Below are positions 1-17,584 of a stretch of 64,000 nt of DNA, in pieces. The stretch is from Cristatella mucedo (taxonomy: Eukaryota > Bryozoa > Phylactolaemata > Cristatellidae), in NCBI GenBank assembly GCA_009760855.2, contig WPIO01000008.1, positions 5,054,501 to 5,118,500 on the forward strand. Direction: 5' to 3'. Each line of letters begins with the position of its first letter. Within the stretch, counting starts at the first letter, position 1. Both the position numbers and the translations under genes were made by a program. The notes under the pieces are model-generated. The model ran no database searches. It was not told the origin of the DNA and worked only from the letters and a program-made list of their open reading frames with translations.

Positions 1-346
1 CGGGGAAACTTGCCTTTTCTACTGAGAGAAGGACGAGAAGGCGCGACGAGAGCGTTAAGGATTCGCGTATGGAGACCTACTAGAACGTTCCCATCCGATG
101 GTCTTTGGAGACCTACCAGAAGATTCCCATCCGATGGTCTTGATGAGCGCGAATGACAAGTAAAAACGACGTATCATTTTACAGCACCCTAAGAGAAGCA
201 AATCTCTTTCTAGACACTTCGCGCGCAGGCGCAGGAATGAAAAGTTAGCGCCAGTAAGATGCACTCGCGACCTCGTGACCAGGAACCGGAAGCTCGATGC
301 GGTCGACGCGGAGCGACGCCCAAGACGCGCCGCCGCTCAGAGCTCA

Positions 347-349
<3 letters not shown>

Positions 350-384
<35 letters not shown>

Positions 385-389
385 CTCTT
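350..389. repeat. (CT)n microsatellite
   Basis: Dinucleotide CT run with one interruption near its end. It accounts for the Ser/Leu-rich and Arg/Glu-rich spurious frames on the two strands here. Confidence 0.9.
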
Positions 390-668
390 TAGCCACGCTG
401 TCGTACGATAGCCGTTCCCCGCTGGCTGCGGCAGAACCCTGCGCCTCCAGTCGGAAGTCGCACTGCCCGGAAGCCTCTTTGCTCCACCCGTCCAAAAGGA
501 AGAGGTGCAGATTCGTAGCTCCCATTTGGAGAGCAAAGCTCGGTTGGCCTCTGCGGTGCCTGTCTCGTCGCACGAACCGTCTCTCTTTGCGAACCATAAA
601 AGACAATAGTCTCCCACTTGATGAACACGGTGGCCCTCTCTGAAAACTGACCCTGAACTGAACTGAAC

Positions 669-714
669 GCCCCGCCCCGCCCCGCCCCGCCCCGCCCCGC
701 CCGCCCGCCCGCCG
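669..714. repeat. (CCCCG)n / (CCCG)n simple repeat
   Basis: A pentameric CCCCG run grades into a tetrameric CCCG run. On the minus strand this is a G-rich tract with regularly spaced G4 blocks. Confidence 0.85.
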
Positions 715-2119
715 AGCCTCTTACGGCCGCTCTCCCGGTCCGCTGTTCCACGAATCCCGGCGGGCAGTCGGGACGGGCTATCGGCCATTTATATCGGCCA
801 TCTCACACCTAAAAGGGGACGTTCCCCGTTCGAGGAGGCTGCTTCTTTTGCTGGTGTATTCTCGCAGCCCCTTCAGCACGACCCGCGGAGCGGGGGCGGG
901 GCGGGGGAGGGAGGAGAACTTCCTCCGCACGCCCCTTTCTCAGGCCTCTCCGAAAGCCCTCTTGCCGCGCGCGGCGAGCCACCGTGGAGGAGCAGCACTC
1001 GACAGACGTGCAGCGAAGGCGAGCGATGTCTCGGCGTGTCAGAAAAAAATATCGACTCGGCGAAATTGACGCACAGGTCGGCGAAGGAAATGGCGAGCGA
1101 GTGGCGGCGGCCAGCTGCAGCCGATCGGGAGTCTAATAGGTGCCGGCTGCGGCTGCGGCGGCGGCGCCGCAGCGGTGACGGCGGCGGCGCGAGTCCAGAT
1201 ACGGGGCGTAATAACGCTGTAATAGCATTGGCTGGCGACAATCGATTGGGCGCCACGATTACGGACGACCGGCAAGCTCACGGCGTTGGGGCGTCGCTAA
1301 TTGAGCTCGCTCGAGCGTGGCTCTTCAACGAGCCACGCGCGAGCGAGCGAGCGAGCACTTCGGAGCCGTCTGAGACCGTCGACGGCTTTGAGTGGTAGAA
1401 GAAAGACACTCGCCGCTCGCCGCCACTCTGCCATGCTCACTCTGCGCGTACGATAGCTAGGTGCGTGTACCTTGGCAGGAGCTCAAACTTAATGAATGCT
1501 GGAATCCTTAAATCTTTGAGGATCGAGTCAGCCTCAAAAACTCACGGTTTGAATTACCGTGCTGTCGTTAAGACATAAATTTGGAAAAGTGTCTCACCCA
1601 AGTGAGATCATGCACGTGCATGGGGCCGGAGGCAGTGAAACTTGGCTACGACGCCACGGTGGGCATCCTGAGGGTGTGACGTGTCGGGAAGCGGCACGCT
1701 CCGTATTATCTCTATTAAACCTCTCTCGTCACCACTTTCCTGCTCTCACCAGCGTTCTCTTGCGTCACTTTCTTGCTTTCCTTCTCTCCAGAAGATTCCT
1801 GTTCGGCCACCTTTGAGAAATGACCGCCATCCCAACCGCTTCCAACCATTCATTTCCCTGAGAAATTAAGATTCTTGCTATGAAAACTTCAACTTCAGCC
1901 CATTTTTGATGGGTAGAGTGGAGATTTGAAAGTGGACCAGGAAGTCTTCTCGAGTTCCTTACGAAGTGTTCGCGAAGACTCACTCGCTGCTTTCAGAAAC
2001 TAGGCAGAAATTTTTGCTGGACCCGAGAAAGACCAAATCTCTCAGGACATAAGCTTCACGAGCTCGCTCGACGAGCCTAGCGAACCTGCGGCCGACTGAG
2101 TTCACTTTTTTCTTGCCAG

Positions 2120-2978
2120 GTACGTAGCCATCTGCCATCCATTTTTAAAATATAAGATGGCGCCATACAGACGAGCCATCCTCAAGACCACGATCGCCTC
2201 GTTGTGGGTCTTCTCGGCGCTATTTGCCATACACGACGCCTACTACTACAGGCTGCCCGACATCGACGAGGCTGCCATAAATCGTCACGGCGACCTACTT
2301 TCAGCATTAGTTGCAGAGACTAGGTTCGTGCCCGACCCAGCCGTCCTTCGGAACGACCGCCGTCTCGTGGTCTGGAGAGTCGAAGCCCGACCCTGCGCGA
2401 TGCACATGGTCGCCATGTGCACACAGATGGGTGGTGACATAAAACTCTTCGTCGTCCTCCAGTTCGTGCTCTTCTTCGTGCTTCCGGCAATCGCATGCCT
2501 CTGGTGCTACGCGTCGATGATCCGAACCTTGTGGATACAGAAGCCGGTTGGCGATGCTCACCGTTTGGCGGCTGTTGCGTACAGCTCCAACTACCGGAGC
2601 AAGCTGGCCGGGCGAAAGAGGAATGCACTGGCGCTGCTCGGTCTGGCTCTGGCCTACTTGGCCTTCTACAGCCCCTACTTCATCTACGTTGTCCTAGGGC
2701 CGCCGAGCCGCCCCGACAAGGTCGACGACGTCGACCCGAATGACTTCCGGTTTAACGAAACCCTCGTTGCCGTGCACGTGCTCTTCCACTGCACTGCCCT
2801 CCTCAATCCTGTCTTCTACGTCGCGGCGAGCCGGTCGCTCAAGCCCACCGCCATGCAAATGGCAGCGAAGCTGTGTGCCGGTGCGGCCAAGACAGCTGGG
2901 CAGGGAGCCGCCTCGGGCAATCCACTCAGGGGAGGCCGCAGAGGCACGGCGACAGGCTACGCCGGCGGCAGTGGCTAG
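2120..2978 (+). CDS. Class A (rhodopsin-like) peptide-type GPCR, 3' terminal coding exon
   Basis: The exon encodes the C-terminal 286 residues of a seven-transmembrane receptor. A pyrimidine-rich acceptor ending in CAG precedes it. The first base completes the Arg of the DRY/ERY motif, followed by YVAICHP, the start of intracellular loop 2; introns splitting this motif are common in class A receptors. TM4 carries the conserved Trp (LWVFSALFA). A long ECL2 has two cysteines. TM5 holds FVLP followed by a conserved Tyr. TM6 keeps its Pro, and TM7 has NPVFY (NPxxY). The usual TM6 CWxP is replaced by FYSP, so the toggle-switch Trp is absent. The tail is short and Gly/Ala-rich. The loop-2 wording resembles neuropeptide receptors of the pyrokinin/neuromedin-U/TRH type, but the ligand cannot be assigned. 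TM1-TM3 are not in view. Confidence 0.85.
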
Positions 2979-4257
2979 CCACTGCCTCCGGCGAGATATC
3001 AAACGAAGCGTCGTTGTCATCGTTATTGGAGATCCTTTCGACATCAAACACAGTTGGCGATAAAGCGCACCGCTTTCCTACTTTTCCACGTATGTTTAAG
3101 CTTTCATAAGCTCCCTATTGTTTAAAATATGCCTCTATACTGGTCCGTCGATATCTGTGAACAAAATGTCCCACCTACAGCCCTTACGTTGTACAAAATG
3201 AAACACCTATCGCCCTTTTATCTTTTCTTTGAACCCGATAGATTTTGTTCCATCATTGTATCTTGAATTATCGTCGCGAACGGCACAGAACGCTAGCCGA
3301 CGTGCAACACCACCAGTTTATTCTACCTAAACACGGAGCAGGGTGAAGCACGACTCTCCTCGCCCCTCTCGCCCACCGGAGTCTCCCCCCCCCCCGACTC
3401 CCTTGTCAAAACAACCAGTAATAGCACGTCCCGGCTGCTTACCACATCGAGTGTCACAGCCCACTCGTACAGCGATCAGGGGCAGTGTCATCAACTAAAT
3501 AAAACCACAATCATTAAGCGAGTGCACGCACAGGGATATTTAATTCCCTTGGGTTTTAATGCGGTTACTTTTTCATCGTACATATTATTATTATTATATT
3601 CTTTCGAAGCCATATCATCAGCTCTGGTTCTCAGGTCACTCAGCTCACCTCTTACATGCACAACGACGTCATGACGATGATACGATGCAGTTTAGAGTCT
3701 TTCTTTTTACTCTGTGACGATCGGAAGCGAAGCTAACGACGGTTTATCACGCTGCTGATGTCACTTCCGTCACGCGTTTCATCGAGACGACTCTTATTCC
3801 TACTTCCTATCTATCAGGAGCTCAGCGCTTCGTACGAGACGCTCCATATTTGATGCTTCCTCGGTATGAAGTCGTTCCTCATTCGCTTCCGCTGAGCGTG
3901 CAGCACAGCTGGATCGGCATCTGCTTGCTGAAGGTGTTTCAGCCAGCAGACAGTCTGGACAATCATAGCGAGGTGTGCACCGACGGTCGGCTGAATTAGG
4001 ATACACCCTCGTCTGGAAAAACTGAAATTAAAACCTAGCAGCTCTTCTAGGAAAACTGAAGCCATGTCCATAGTTAACAAATTGGCTGAAATAAGTCCAC
4101 CCACTGCTTTGTCGATCCGCCCTGCCGCGACACGGTCCGTTCAGCCAGCCGGCTCCAGTATCCTTTCCTATGACGTCATGTGTCAGCTGCTGGCAGAAGA
4201 AATTTCAGTGAGCAGCTGCTCCACCCCCAGTAACTCTGCAAAATTGGGTTAAGCGTC
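2979..4257. other. GPCR 3' flank, no further gene seen
   Basis: Directly after the GPCR stop this is probably 3' UTR and then intergenic DNA. A plus-strand AATAAA occurs near 3500, about 520 bases past the stop, as one possible polyadenylation signal. Apart from the LTR-like piece listed separately I recognise nothing; the open frames around 3800-4250 look like chance frames. Confidence 0.5.
3290..3480 (-). mobile_element. LTR-like fragment (possible solo LTR)
   Basis: On the minus strand a GC-rich stretch leads into GAATAAACTG and then a G/T-rich segment, the layout of an LTR with its own polyadenylation signal. The segment around CAACACCACCAGTTTATT resembles the one at 29490-29520, including the following ACGGAGC. 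No internal retroelement genes adjoin it. Confidence 0.3.
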
Positions 4258-4400
4258 CATGATATAATTTAATGTAATATACTATATCTCCGTCTGTAAC
4301 TCCACAGAGCCACAAGACTATGTGGGTGTTGCGCAAGTGAGTTTTTTTATATCGAACTCACAGCCTAAGCGGTATTCGGTAGCTAACATACTTTGCAACG
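4258..4400 (-). mobile_element. L2-B LINE 3' tail fragment
   Basis: Matches the 3' terminal region of the L2-B copy at 37945-38880 (the shared run 'tatctccgtctgtaactcca' and the following 'cctaagcgg...ttcggtagc'). Non-coding, truncated at the 5' end. Confidence 0.7.
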
Positions 4401-4480
4401 GAGCAGCTCTCAGGCTAGCCGCGATATTAGCCCTTGCCTTAGTGGGTCTGACGAGGGCACCTAGAGCAACCGTTCAGGCG

Positions 4481-4735
4481 ACGGACTAGCCTAGGACTAG
4501 CCTAGGACTGGACTAGGACTAGCCTAGGACTGGACTAGGACTGGCCTAGGACTGGCCTAGGACTGGCCTAGGACTGGCCTGGGACTGGCCTGGGACTGGC
4601 CTGGGACTGGCCTGGGACTGGCCTGGGACTGGCCTGGGACTGGCCTGGGACTGGCCTGGGACTGGCCAAGGACTGGCCTAGGACTGGCCAAGGACTGGCC
4701 TAGTGCTAGCCAAGGACTAGCCAAGGACTAGCCAA
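4481..4735. repeat. 11-bp minisatellite (GGACTGGCCTG)n
   Basis: About 23 tandem units. Variants are ordered along the array: CTAGCCTA types at the left edge, a homogeneous GGCCTGGGACT core, and GGCCAAGGACT types at the right edge. This gradient suggests expansion from the middle. Confidence 0.9.
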
Positions 4736-4805
4736 GAAGAATTAGGCCTAGGATGGACACCGAGAGCTAGGGTCCGACAAAAACAATAACAGCTACGCCC
4801 AAGGT

Positions 4806-4861
<56 letters not shown>
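4806..4861. repeat. (GA)n microsatellite
   Basis: Uninterrupted GA run a short distance after the minisatellite. Confidence 0.95.
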
Positions 4862-4864
<3 letters not shown>

Positions 4865-4904
4865 ACGCTTCGAGAGCACGAGAGACGAAACTACGGCGAC
4901 GGAC

Positions 4905-5234
4905 ACTTAGACTGCGCAGTTGTGTTCTGCCGGCTACTCAGTTAGCTGCTAGTATCTTGGGGTGCTGTAGCGGCCCTCCTTCGGGGTTGGGACAATCGCT
5001 AGCGACGCGTGCATAGGGTAGTTATTATACGCGGGCTTCGGGAGTTCGCGAAGTTAACTCCGTCGGTCCGGTGCGTGCCGCGTAAAGCGCTTGCGCCGGC
5101 GCGTAACCGCTACGAACAGGCCCACAATAAACTGTTGCTTTCGGCACCCAGTTGTGGCCGCCTGTGTTTTAACCGCATCGCAGCACTGCATCACACAGTC
5201 CACCGGTAGAGAGCCGGGGGACGAGCTTCTACGC
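4905..5234 (+). mobile_element. LTR-like fragment (possible solo LTR)
   Basis: Carries CACAATAAACTGTTG followed by a segment ending in a short T run, resembling the polyadenylation region of an LTR. It shares the AATAAACTG core with the pieces at 3290-3480 and 29450-29780. It abuts an L2-B fragment, which could mark one boundary. No gag or pol nearby. Confidence 0.3.
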
Positions 5235-5545
5235 GGTTACACTTCATCTCGTGCAACAAAGAGAAAGTGGGAAGCATAGCAGTTAGGAGAGCAGTTGAGG
5301 TTGTGGAAGTAGAAAGTAGCAGCTCAGGACCACTGGAAAGGATGAGCCATAGTCGGCAGCAGAAGAGTAGTTTTCATTGCGTAAGAACCGTGGAAGCAAG
5401 TTCCACAGTCTAGGACCTGCAGAACTAAAGCTTCTGTCGCCAACTGTCTTTAAGCGGAGTAATGGAACAGCTAATTTATTGTCCAGACCTGAGGGTACGA
5501 GGAGGCTGAAGCTGGTGCAACATTTCATGTCGATGTGCCTGTACT
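5235..5545 (-). mobile_element. L2-B LINE fragment, C-terminal RT region
   Basis: The minus strand reads a degraded LINE ORF end, including [19 protein letters not shown] and LLPRFLRN, which is the conserved 'D-R-F-S-x-A-x-P-x-x-W-N-x-L-P' block at the end of L2-type ORF2. Same family as 37945-38880. Confidence 0.85.
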
Positions 5546-5820
5546 TATAGTGTGTGCACTTGGCCAGATTGCAGATTCACTTCATCATAACGAGTACGTG
5601 TCGATTTTTTACAAGTACTAGTTTAAGCCGGCTTCCTCTACCAAGCTCTTCATAAAAATTCGTCATTCACAGCTTTTGCTTTGTCCGGTGGGCCTAGACT
5701 AGACTGAGCTCGGCGGCATACCAAAACATCGCTCTGTGCGGCATCAACCGACTCTCTCTCCCTTACGCCCCAAGAACAGGCCAACCGACTGACCGGCTAA
5801 GTTGACAAATAAAAAAAAAT
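5546..5820. other. Unassigned intergenic DNA
   Basis: No coding frame and no repeat that I recognise. Confidence 0.4.
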
Positions 5821-6003
5821 GCTATTATATAACAGCCTCTTTTTGTATAGCGACAGAAGAGCCCTTACGGCTATCACCACCGCTTGCAGTGGTAAAGTGG
5901 TAAAGTGATAAAGGATCGCCCACTGCAGGATTCGAGCCCACGACCTCGGGGCCGAGGTCGTGAAAAGCAACCGCCTTACCTAGTGAGCCATTACGGCTCC
6001 CCT
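5821..6003 (-). mobile_element. S1 tRNA-derived SINE
   Basis: Near-complete copy on the minus strand. The head reads GAGCCGTAATGGCTCACTAGG (A-box-like), then GGATTCGAGCC-type B-box sequence (seen as CGTGGGCTCGAATCC), then a body with CTGCAAGCGGTGGTGATAGC and a tail with TATACAAAAAGAGGCTGTT. Other copies: 16871-17053, 17985-18118, 36428-36578, 54950-55068, 62061-62206. A short internal GTGGTAAA duplication is specific to this copy. Confidence 0.85.
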
Positions 6004-6790
6004 AGCTCGCAAAGATGACGGTGCCCTTGCTGCTTCGGCAAGGCCATGCACTTTCGGAGCACTGTGCCAAGGCTACTGATACCAAGGTTCGCTCCGAATG
6101 GGGCTTCAGTGTGAGGCCGCAATGTGAGGCCGATCCAAAGGAAAGAAAAGAAATCTATATATACCTATATCTATATATATATCTATATATACCTATATCT
6201 ATATCTATATCTATATATATCTATAAATACCTCCTCGGACAGGGGAGCAGCACAGCTGCTGCATAGCATACACGTCTATTCGTGCACATCTCGAGCTCGG
6301 TCAACTCGCACAGAATAGCTACACCATGCTTACACAATAACTGACAGGACAATGTATATCCAATGTGCACACTACCATTACGTAAGCAATAACATCAACT
6401 GGTAAACCGTACTAAAGCAGGACACGGTGTTTCTCAAAGCCTGACCATCAGGCAGCATCTAAGCCACCCAGCCAGTGTGGTTAAGATACTGGTCCCTAAC
6501 GGCACCAAGTCATGCACTTGATCCAGAAAAAAATCTACGCATCCCTCAACTCTCAGTATTCGGGCTGGCTAGAGCATAACTCAAAGCCCGGAGCATCCGG
6601 TAACACCGTGCTGCAGGGAGTAATCCCGTAGCACACTTGAGTGGCTATAGTGGTCCTACTTACATGCTTGTTACTAAAGACTAAACCAGACCACTTCAGC
6701 AGGCAAGTTAGCGATTTTTAAAGGTAGTGACATTTTTTAGGGTTTCGTAGCATTTATAGCACCAACCTGCACCACATTTCTGCCCACTAC
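6004..6790. other. Intergenic DNA with a TATATC-type simple repeat
   Basis: Positions about 6152-6230 are a compound TATATC/TATA simple repeat, which makes the Tyr/Ile frames seen there. The rest holds no gene I can recognise; it may include the 5' flank of the Tc1/mariner relic that follows. Confidence 0.5.
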
Positions 6791-7239
6791 TGCGTGGTGG
6801 AGGATAACACTGTACACTGTATACCCAACCAGTCTCTTCCCTTCTGGATCGATACATGCAGCTATGCAATACCAAGTGAGAAACACGGCAGCAACCAAGT
6901 AAAGTGGGTGCTGATACTACAGCATCGACGAGGCCATTGCAATAGCGACATTAGAAGATTTCTTGGGATTGAAGAATTCAATGTCTTCGATGCTATCAAG
7001 AGATTTTCTGGGACTGGTTTGATGGCCTACGAAGCCGGATCTGGCCGGCTGGGCACGACCGATGACCGACTCATTAAGGTGGTAGCACCTCATAACAGAA
7101 CTGCCAAAATCTGAGACATTGCACGGTCATAAAAAGATGCTACATGGATCGATACCAGTAAAGATATGGTAAGGAGGTTATGTAAGCATGGCACCTTCCG
7201 GCACGTTGCAAAACGCAAGCCTCTGCTCACCAGCCATCA
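6790..7239 (+). pseudogene. Tc1/mariner-like transposase relic, N-terminal helix-turn-helix part
   Basis: The frame 6794-7114 contains LQHRRGHCNSDIRRFLGIEE, then DAIKRFSGTG and SGRLGTTDDRLIKV. This is the paired-type DNA-binding region of Tc1-family transposases (G-H-S-N-x-x-I-x-x-x-L-G-I ... GRPxxTTxxxxxxI). The frame closes before the catalytic domain. The element is then interrupted by LINE-tail DNA, and its C-terminal part reappears at 7665-7970. Non-functional. Confidence 0.7.
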
Positions 7240-7312
7240 GCAAATGTAAAGCGCCTAGAAAGAAATCAAGTTCTCTGAGGGCGCTTTATCAAGTACATTA
7301 TTATAAAATAGA
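7240..7312 (+). mobile_element. L2-A LINE 3' tail fragment
   Basis: Only the family's terminal segment is present: GCAAATGTAAAGCGCCTAGA, then 'agttctctgagggcgcttta', then ATT repeats. It lies inside the Tc1/mariner relic, so it may be a later insertion. Confidence 0.8.
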
Positions 7313-7664
7313 ATGCTTTCAGTGGGTAGTACGACCATGCCAACTGGACAAGGGAAGACGGGAATTCTGCTGTATGGTCTAGTGAAAGTAGCTTACTTAG
7401 ATGATATTTAGTAATGGAAAGCGAGTCGGGTGAGTTAGCTGGAGAAAACATGAGGCATACAAGATAAAAAATAAGGCAAGACTGCCTTTAAATGACTAAA
7501 ATTCGGAGGCAAATTGATGGTTGTGGGGCAGCTTGGCCACAAAATCAGATCTAAGGTATTACGGACCACCACGTGTACCTTCTGGAGGTCAAGCAACTTG
7601 GATAGCAAAGCACGAACACTCTGCTTGCAAGATACAGACCCGCGCACACTACCAGGCCAGTAAA

Positions 7665-7970
7665 GCACTTAATCGATTAATCCTGTGGTGGTGATGCAGT
7701 GGTTACAGTCAGTCCCACTTCTTCGGATGCCTAATCTGAACCCATTCGAACGTTTATGGGACAGGCGATTGAGGCGCACGGTGTTTCCGCTATATCTGTG
7801 GCAAAATTGTTCATTAAAATTCAGGCTCTGTCGAATGCTATAGCAAAAGAGACACCAAAAAAGCGTGTGACCTCTGAGCCTGTGCAGATAGTGGAAATCA
7901 TTAAGAATTGTGGTCGGGCTAAGTCATACTGAATACACGCATGGAAGAACGAATGAGTTTGTGTGCTTTC
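7665..7970 (+). pseudogene. Tc1/mariner-like transposase relic, C-terminal catalytic part
   Basis: Reads LQSVPLLRMPNLNPFERLWD, the degraded form of the 'WPAQSPDLNPIEHLWD' block that precedes the final acidic catalytic residue in DD34E transposases. Stops and frame breaks follow. Probably the same insertion as 6790-7239, split by later insertions. Confidence 0.65.
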
Positions 7971-8161
7971 AAATAATATTTTCGAATGCTGCGCCCAACG
8001 TAAGTATGCCTGGCATTGTAAAAAATCCTCGTATTACACGAACGGAACTGCAGCAGTGGCTACATAATTTTTGATTTTTTTTAGCGACTAAAGCGACTAA
8101 AAAAAGGATTTTTTAAAGACTGACCGCAAGACCGCTTGAATACCTCAAGTTCTGCAAGGTC

Positions 8162-8167
8162 TTTATT
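8162..8167 (-). promoter_or_regulatory. Candidate polyadenylation signal for POLR2H
   Basis: AATAAA on the minus strand, about 395 bases past the POLR2H stop. It is a consensus hexamer on the right strand; no transcript evidence. Confidence 0.35.
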
Positions 8168-8560
8168 TGCAAAGTCCAAATTTCTTTACAGCAAAACAGC
8201 AGCAGCTGAGATGGCAGCACCAGCACATCATAGAGACCACGCCATGACAAGGCCACCACATTCGCTAAATGAATCAGTGCACGTACAGGAGGCCGATCGA
8301 GGTGGGCACCGAGCAACGTGCAGGCAGCTCTGGACAGGGCCAATCGGTCAGTCCAACGTGCAGACTAAAAAGGCAACAAGCTGAATGTCAGCAGGCAGCC
8401 TGCCCCCCCCCCCCGGTGTAGCTAACTATCCAGCTGCAATGTGTGAAGTTCTGTGGAATCGGTCCATTGCTGACGGTCTATCGCTGCTATGGGAAAGCAG
8501 GGGTGCCATAACGACGAGCAGTAGCTGCACTTCGAGCAGCAACGACAATTAGGACCCGCA

Positions 8561-15189
<6,629 letters not shown>

Positions 15190-16074
15190 TGTTATCCCAA
15201 GAAGAACCAACTTACTAGTTATGGGCAAACTAAGTGTGATTCAGAAATTGGAAGGGTTAATGCTCACAATCGGCTCTGCCAGCATATGTCCTGTTGAATC
15301 TGCACGAAATCTAGGTGTTCTGTTCCAAAAGTGACCTTTCATTTGACGACCACATCAGCTCCACAATCAAGTCTGCCTACTTTCAGCTACATAACATTGC
15401 TAAAATTTGGGCTTGCTTGACAGGGATACCACATCTAAATTGGTCCGTGCATTTGTGACATTCCATCTTGACTTCTGTAACTCACTACTTGCTGATCTAC
15501 CGGCCCGTGCAATCAGGTGCTTGCTGCTGGTGCAAAACTCTGCAGCTAGGCTTGCGACATTACACCACTTCTCACCGACCTGTGCTGGCTTCGAATCAAG
15601 CAGTGACTTCAAGGTTCTGTCACTTACTTTGAGATCCCATCAATCTCTGGCTCCAGCATATCTATCAGAACTACTCTACCACCAGGCTAGGCATCGTACC
15701 ACCCACTTGTATGACTCACGTGGTTAAGCTATACCTGTATGAACCTCAAATCCTTTGGAGACCGTACCTTTTCTCGTATGATCCCAAAGCCGGGAACTCA
15801 CTTCCGACTTGGGCCACTACATCCCCTGAGTTGACCACATTTAAAAAGAAAATAAAAATGCATCTATTTATCACAGCATTTAGTGTGTCCATGTGATTCG
15901 ACCTTTATGTGCTCATGCGTGCTGACACTGTGTATGCTGCCACTAACCGTACTTGCATGCTGACCCTATGCATGTCACCCCTAACGCATTATTCTTGTTG
16001 CTATTGATCATGCATCACTCATACAATCATCAATAGCCATTCGATCTTGCTTCCTTTGCAGCAGGAGTGAAGTG

Positions 16075-16080
<6 letters not shown>
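15190..16080 (+). mobile_element. L2-A LINE, RT C-terminal half and 3' end, frame-broken
   Basis: Family blocks appear in shifting frames: PVESARNLGVLF, then [19 protein letters not shown], then LVQNSAARLATL, LAPAYLSELLYHQARHRTTH and DPKAGNSLPTW, followed by the non-coding 3' region. At least three frameshifts. The terminal segment is replaced by a GA run (16079-16111) instead of the usual ATT tail. Confidence 0.9.
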
Positions 16081-16111
<31 letters not shown>

Positions 16112-16117
<6 letters not shown>

Positions 16118-16639
16118 AAAAATTTGGCAGGAACCGACTGACCACTCAAGTAACTGCTACTTCTGTATGATGGATCCTTTAAAACTGTGGTAAGAGTGTG
16201 CCTCCCATTGTGTATTCACACATTCCTTCACCAGTCGCCCCAGTGCCACATTGCCCTGAGCTCCCAGTACCCACCCATCCGAGAGAGGGATCAGCCATCT
16301 TCAGGAGAGAGCAGCAATGCAGATAGTAAGGTTCATATTACAGATACAGATTCAACGTTAACAGGTGCAGCTGAGGAGAGAAAGCCACATTTACCCAACC
16401 AGAAATACCTTAAGGCTCAGCCAGTGGAGGACAGATGCAAGAAATCCCGAATGATCTGCCTTCAACTAATGAGCTGGCAAGCCTAATCCAGGATTAGTGG
16501 TTATTTTCATGAATGGCTAGCTTGAGATATAGCCAACTCCCGGTTGTCTGAGCTAGACCGAGGTAACTTGATATAGAAGTTTGTGGCTGGACTAGAAGAC
16601 TTTCAGATCTTCTAATAGGTGGTGCTGTTGTGCGACGTC
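16112..16639. other. Intergenic DNA, nothing recognised
   Basis: One 99-codon plus-strand frame (16187-16486) is open but low in complexity evidence and resembles no family I know. It is not called as a gene. Confidence 0.4.
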
Positions 16640-17570
16640 ACCGTGTGCTCGGAATTTAGGTGTCTTTTGACAACTGCCTAAATTTTGCAAGTTTCATTAA
16701 GAAGAGTGCTTCCACAGCTAGTCATCACGTAAGATCTCTATCTAAGCTTAGGGACTGTCTGCCACGGTGGCTTGCAAAACATTTAACTAGCTCCCTGGTT
16801 CTATCTAAGCTCGAGTATTGTGATTCCATTTTGGCTGGGCCACCGAGAAACGCCACTAGGCCACCGCAATGGTGAGCCGTGATGGCACACTAGGCAAGGC
16901 GGTTGCTCTTCACGATCTCGGTCACGAGGTCGTGGGTTCGAATCATGTGGTGGGCGATCCTGTATTGCTGCTGCAAGCGGCAGTGATAGCCTTTAAGGCT
17001 CTTATATCGCTATACAAAAAGAAGCTGTTGAATCAGCTAGAATTTTTTTTAGGTGATGAATATGGTTGCAAGGCTAGTTTACAAATCCAAGAAGCTTGAC
17101 CACTTGGCTCCTTTGCTGAAGGAGCTTCGATGGCTTTCGGTTGATCAATGGATACAGAGTAAATTTTTAACTCTGTCCTGCTAGACCGCCACGGTCTGGC
17201 TCTTTCATACCTACCTGAACTGCTGCTCCAGTTTCAGCCACTGCATGCACTCGGTTCTTTATGATTAATAAATTAGCTGTTTCATTCCTGTGTTGAAGAA
17301 CCGTTAGCGACAGAAGCTTTTGCTCTGCAGGTCCTAGACTGTGGAACTCACTTCCACAATTCTTACGCAACAACAACTCTCCTCCTACCGACTGTGGCTC
17401 ATCCTTTTCAGTAGTCCTGACCTGCTACTCCCATGCTACTCACTACCTCAACTGCTCTCCTGACTCTGCTATGCTTCCCACTTTCTCTTTGTTACGTGAG
17501 GTGAAGTCTGTTGGCTCCCGAATGAGTACTGAAAGCAGCTCAGGCTGTGAGTGCGCTATAGAAAACCTTC
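16640..17570 (+). mobile_element. L2-B LINE, RT C-terminal part, split by an S1 SINE
   Basis: Reads FDNCLNFASFIKKSAS, then VLSKLEYCDSILAGPP up to about 16870. After the SINE it resumes with MVARLVYKSKK and KELRWLSVDQW, then CRPWN-type blocks, and ends at the L2-B terminus (GTCTGTTGGCTCCCGAATGA). Comparison with the uninterrupted copy at 37945-38880 shows that exactly the SINE is extra. Confidence 0.85.
16871..17053 (+). mobile_element. S1 tRNA-derived SINE inserted in an L2-B LINE
   Basis: Complete copy: GAGCCGTGATGGCACACTAGG head, GTCGTGGGTTCGAATCATG B-box region, body, and a TATACAAAAAGAAGCTGTTG tail ending in a T run. GGTGA occurs at both ends (16871-16875 and 17052-17056), a likely short target-site duplication. 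Confidence 0.85.
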
Positions 17571-17584
17571 ATCGGTGGTAACAC

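Larger units (their letters stand above)
1..2117. other. Upstream flank / intron of the GPCR gene, no exon recognised
   Basis: I see no convincing coding exon here. The open frames are arginine- and proline-rich readings of GC-rich DNA and lack membrane segments. A 5' GPCR exon covering TM1 to TM3 should lie upstream of the acceptor that ends this stretch, but I could not find it, so it may be outside the window. The stretch holds a CT microsatellite and a CCCCG pentamer run. Confidence 0.5.
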
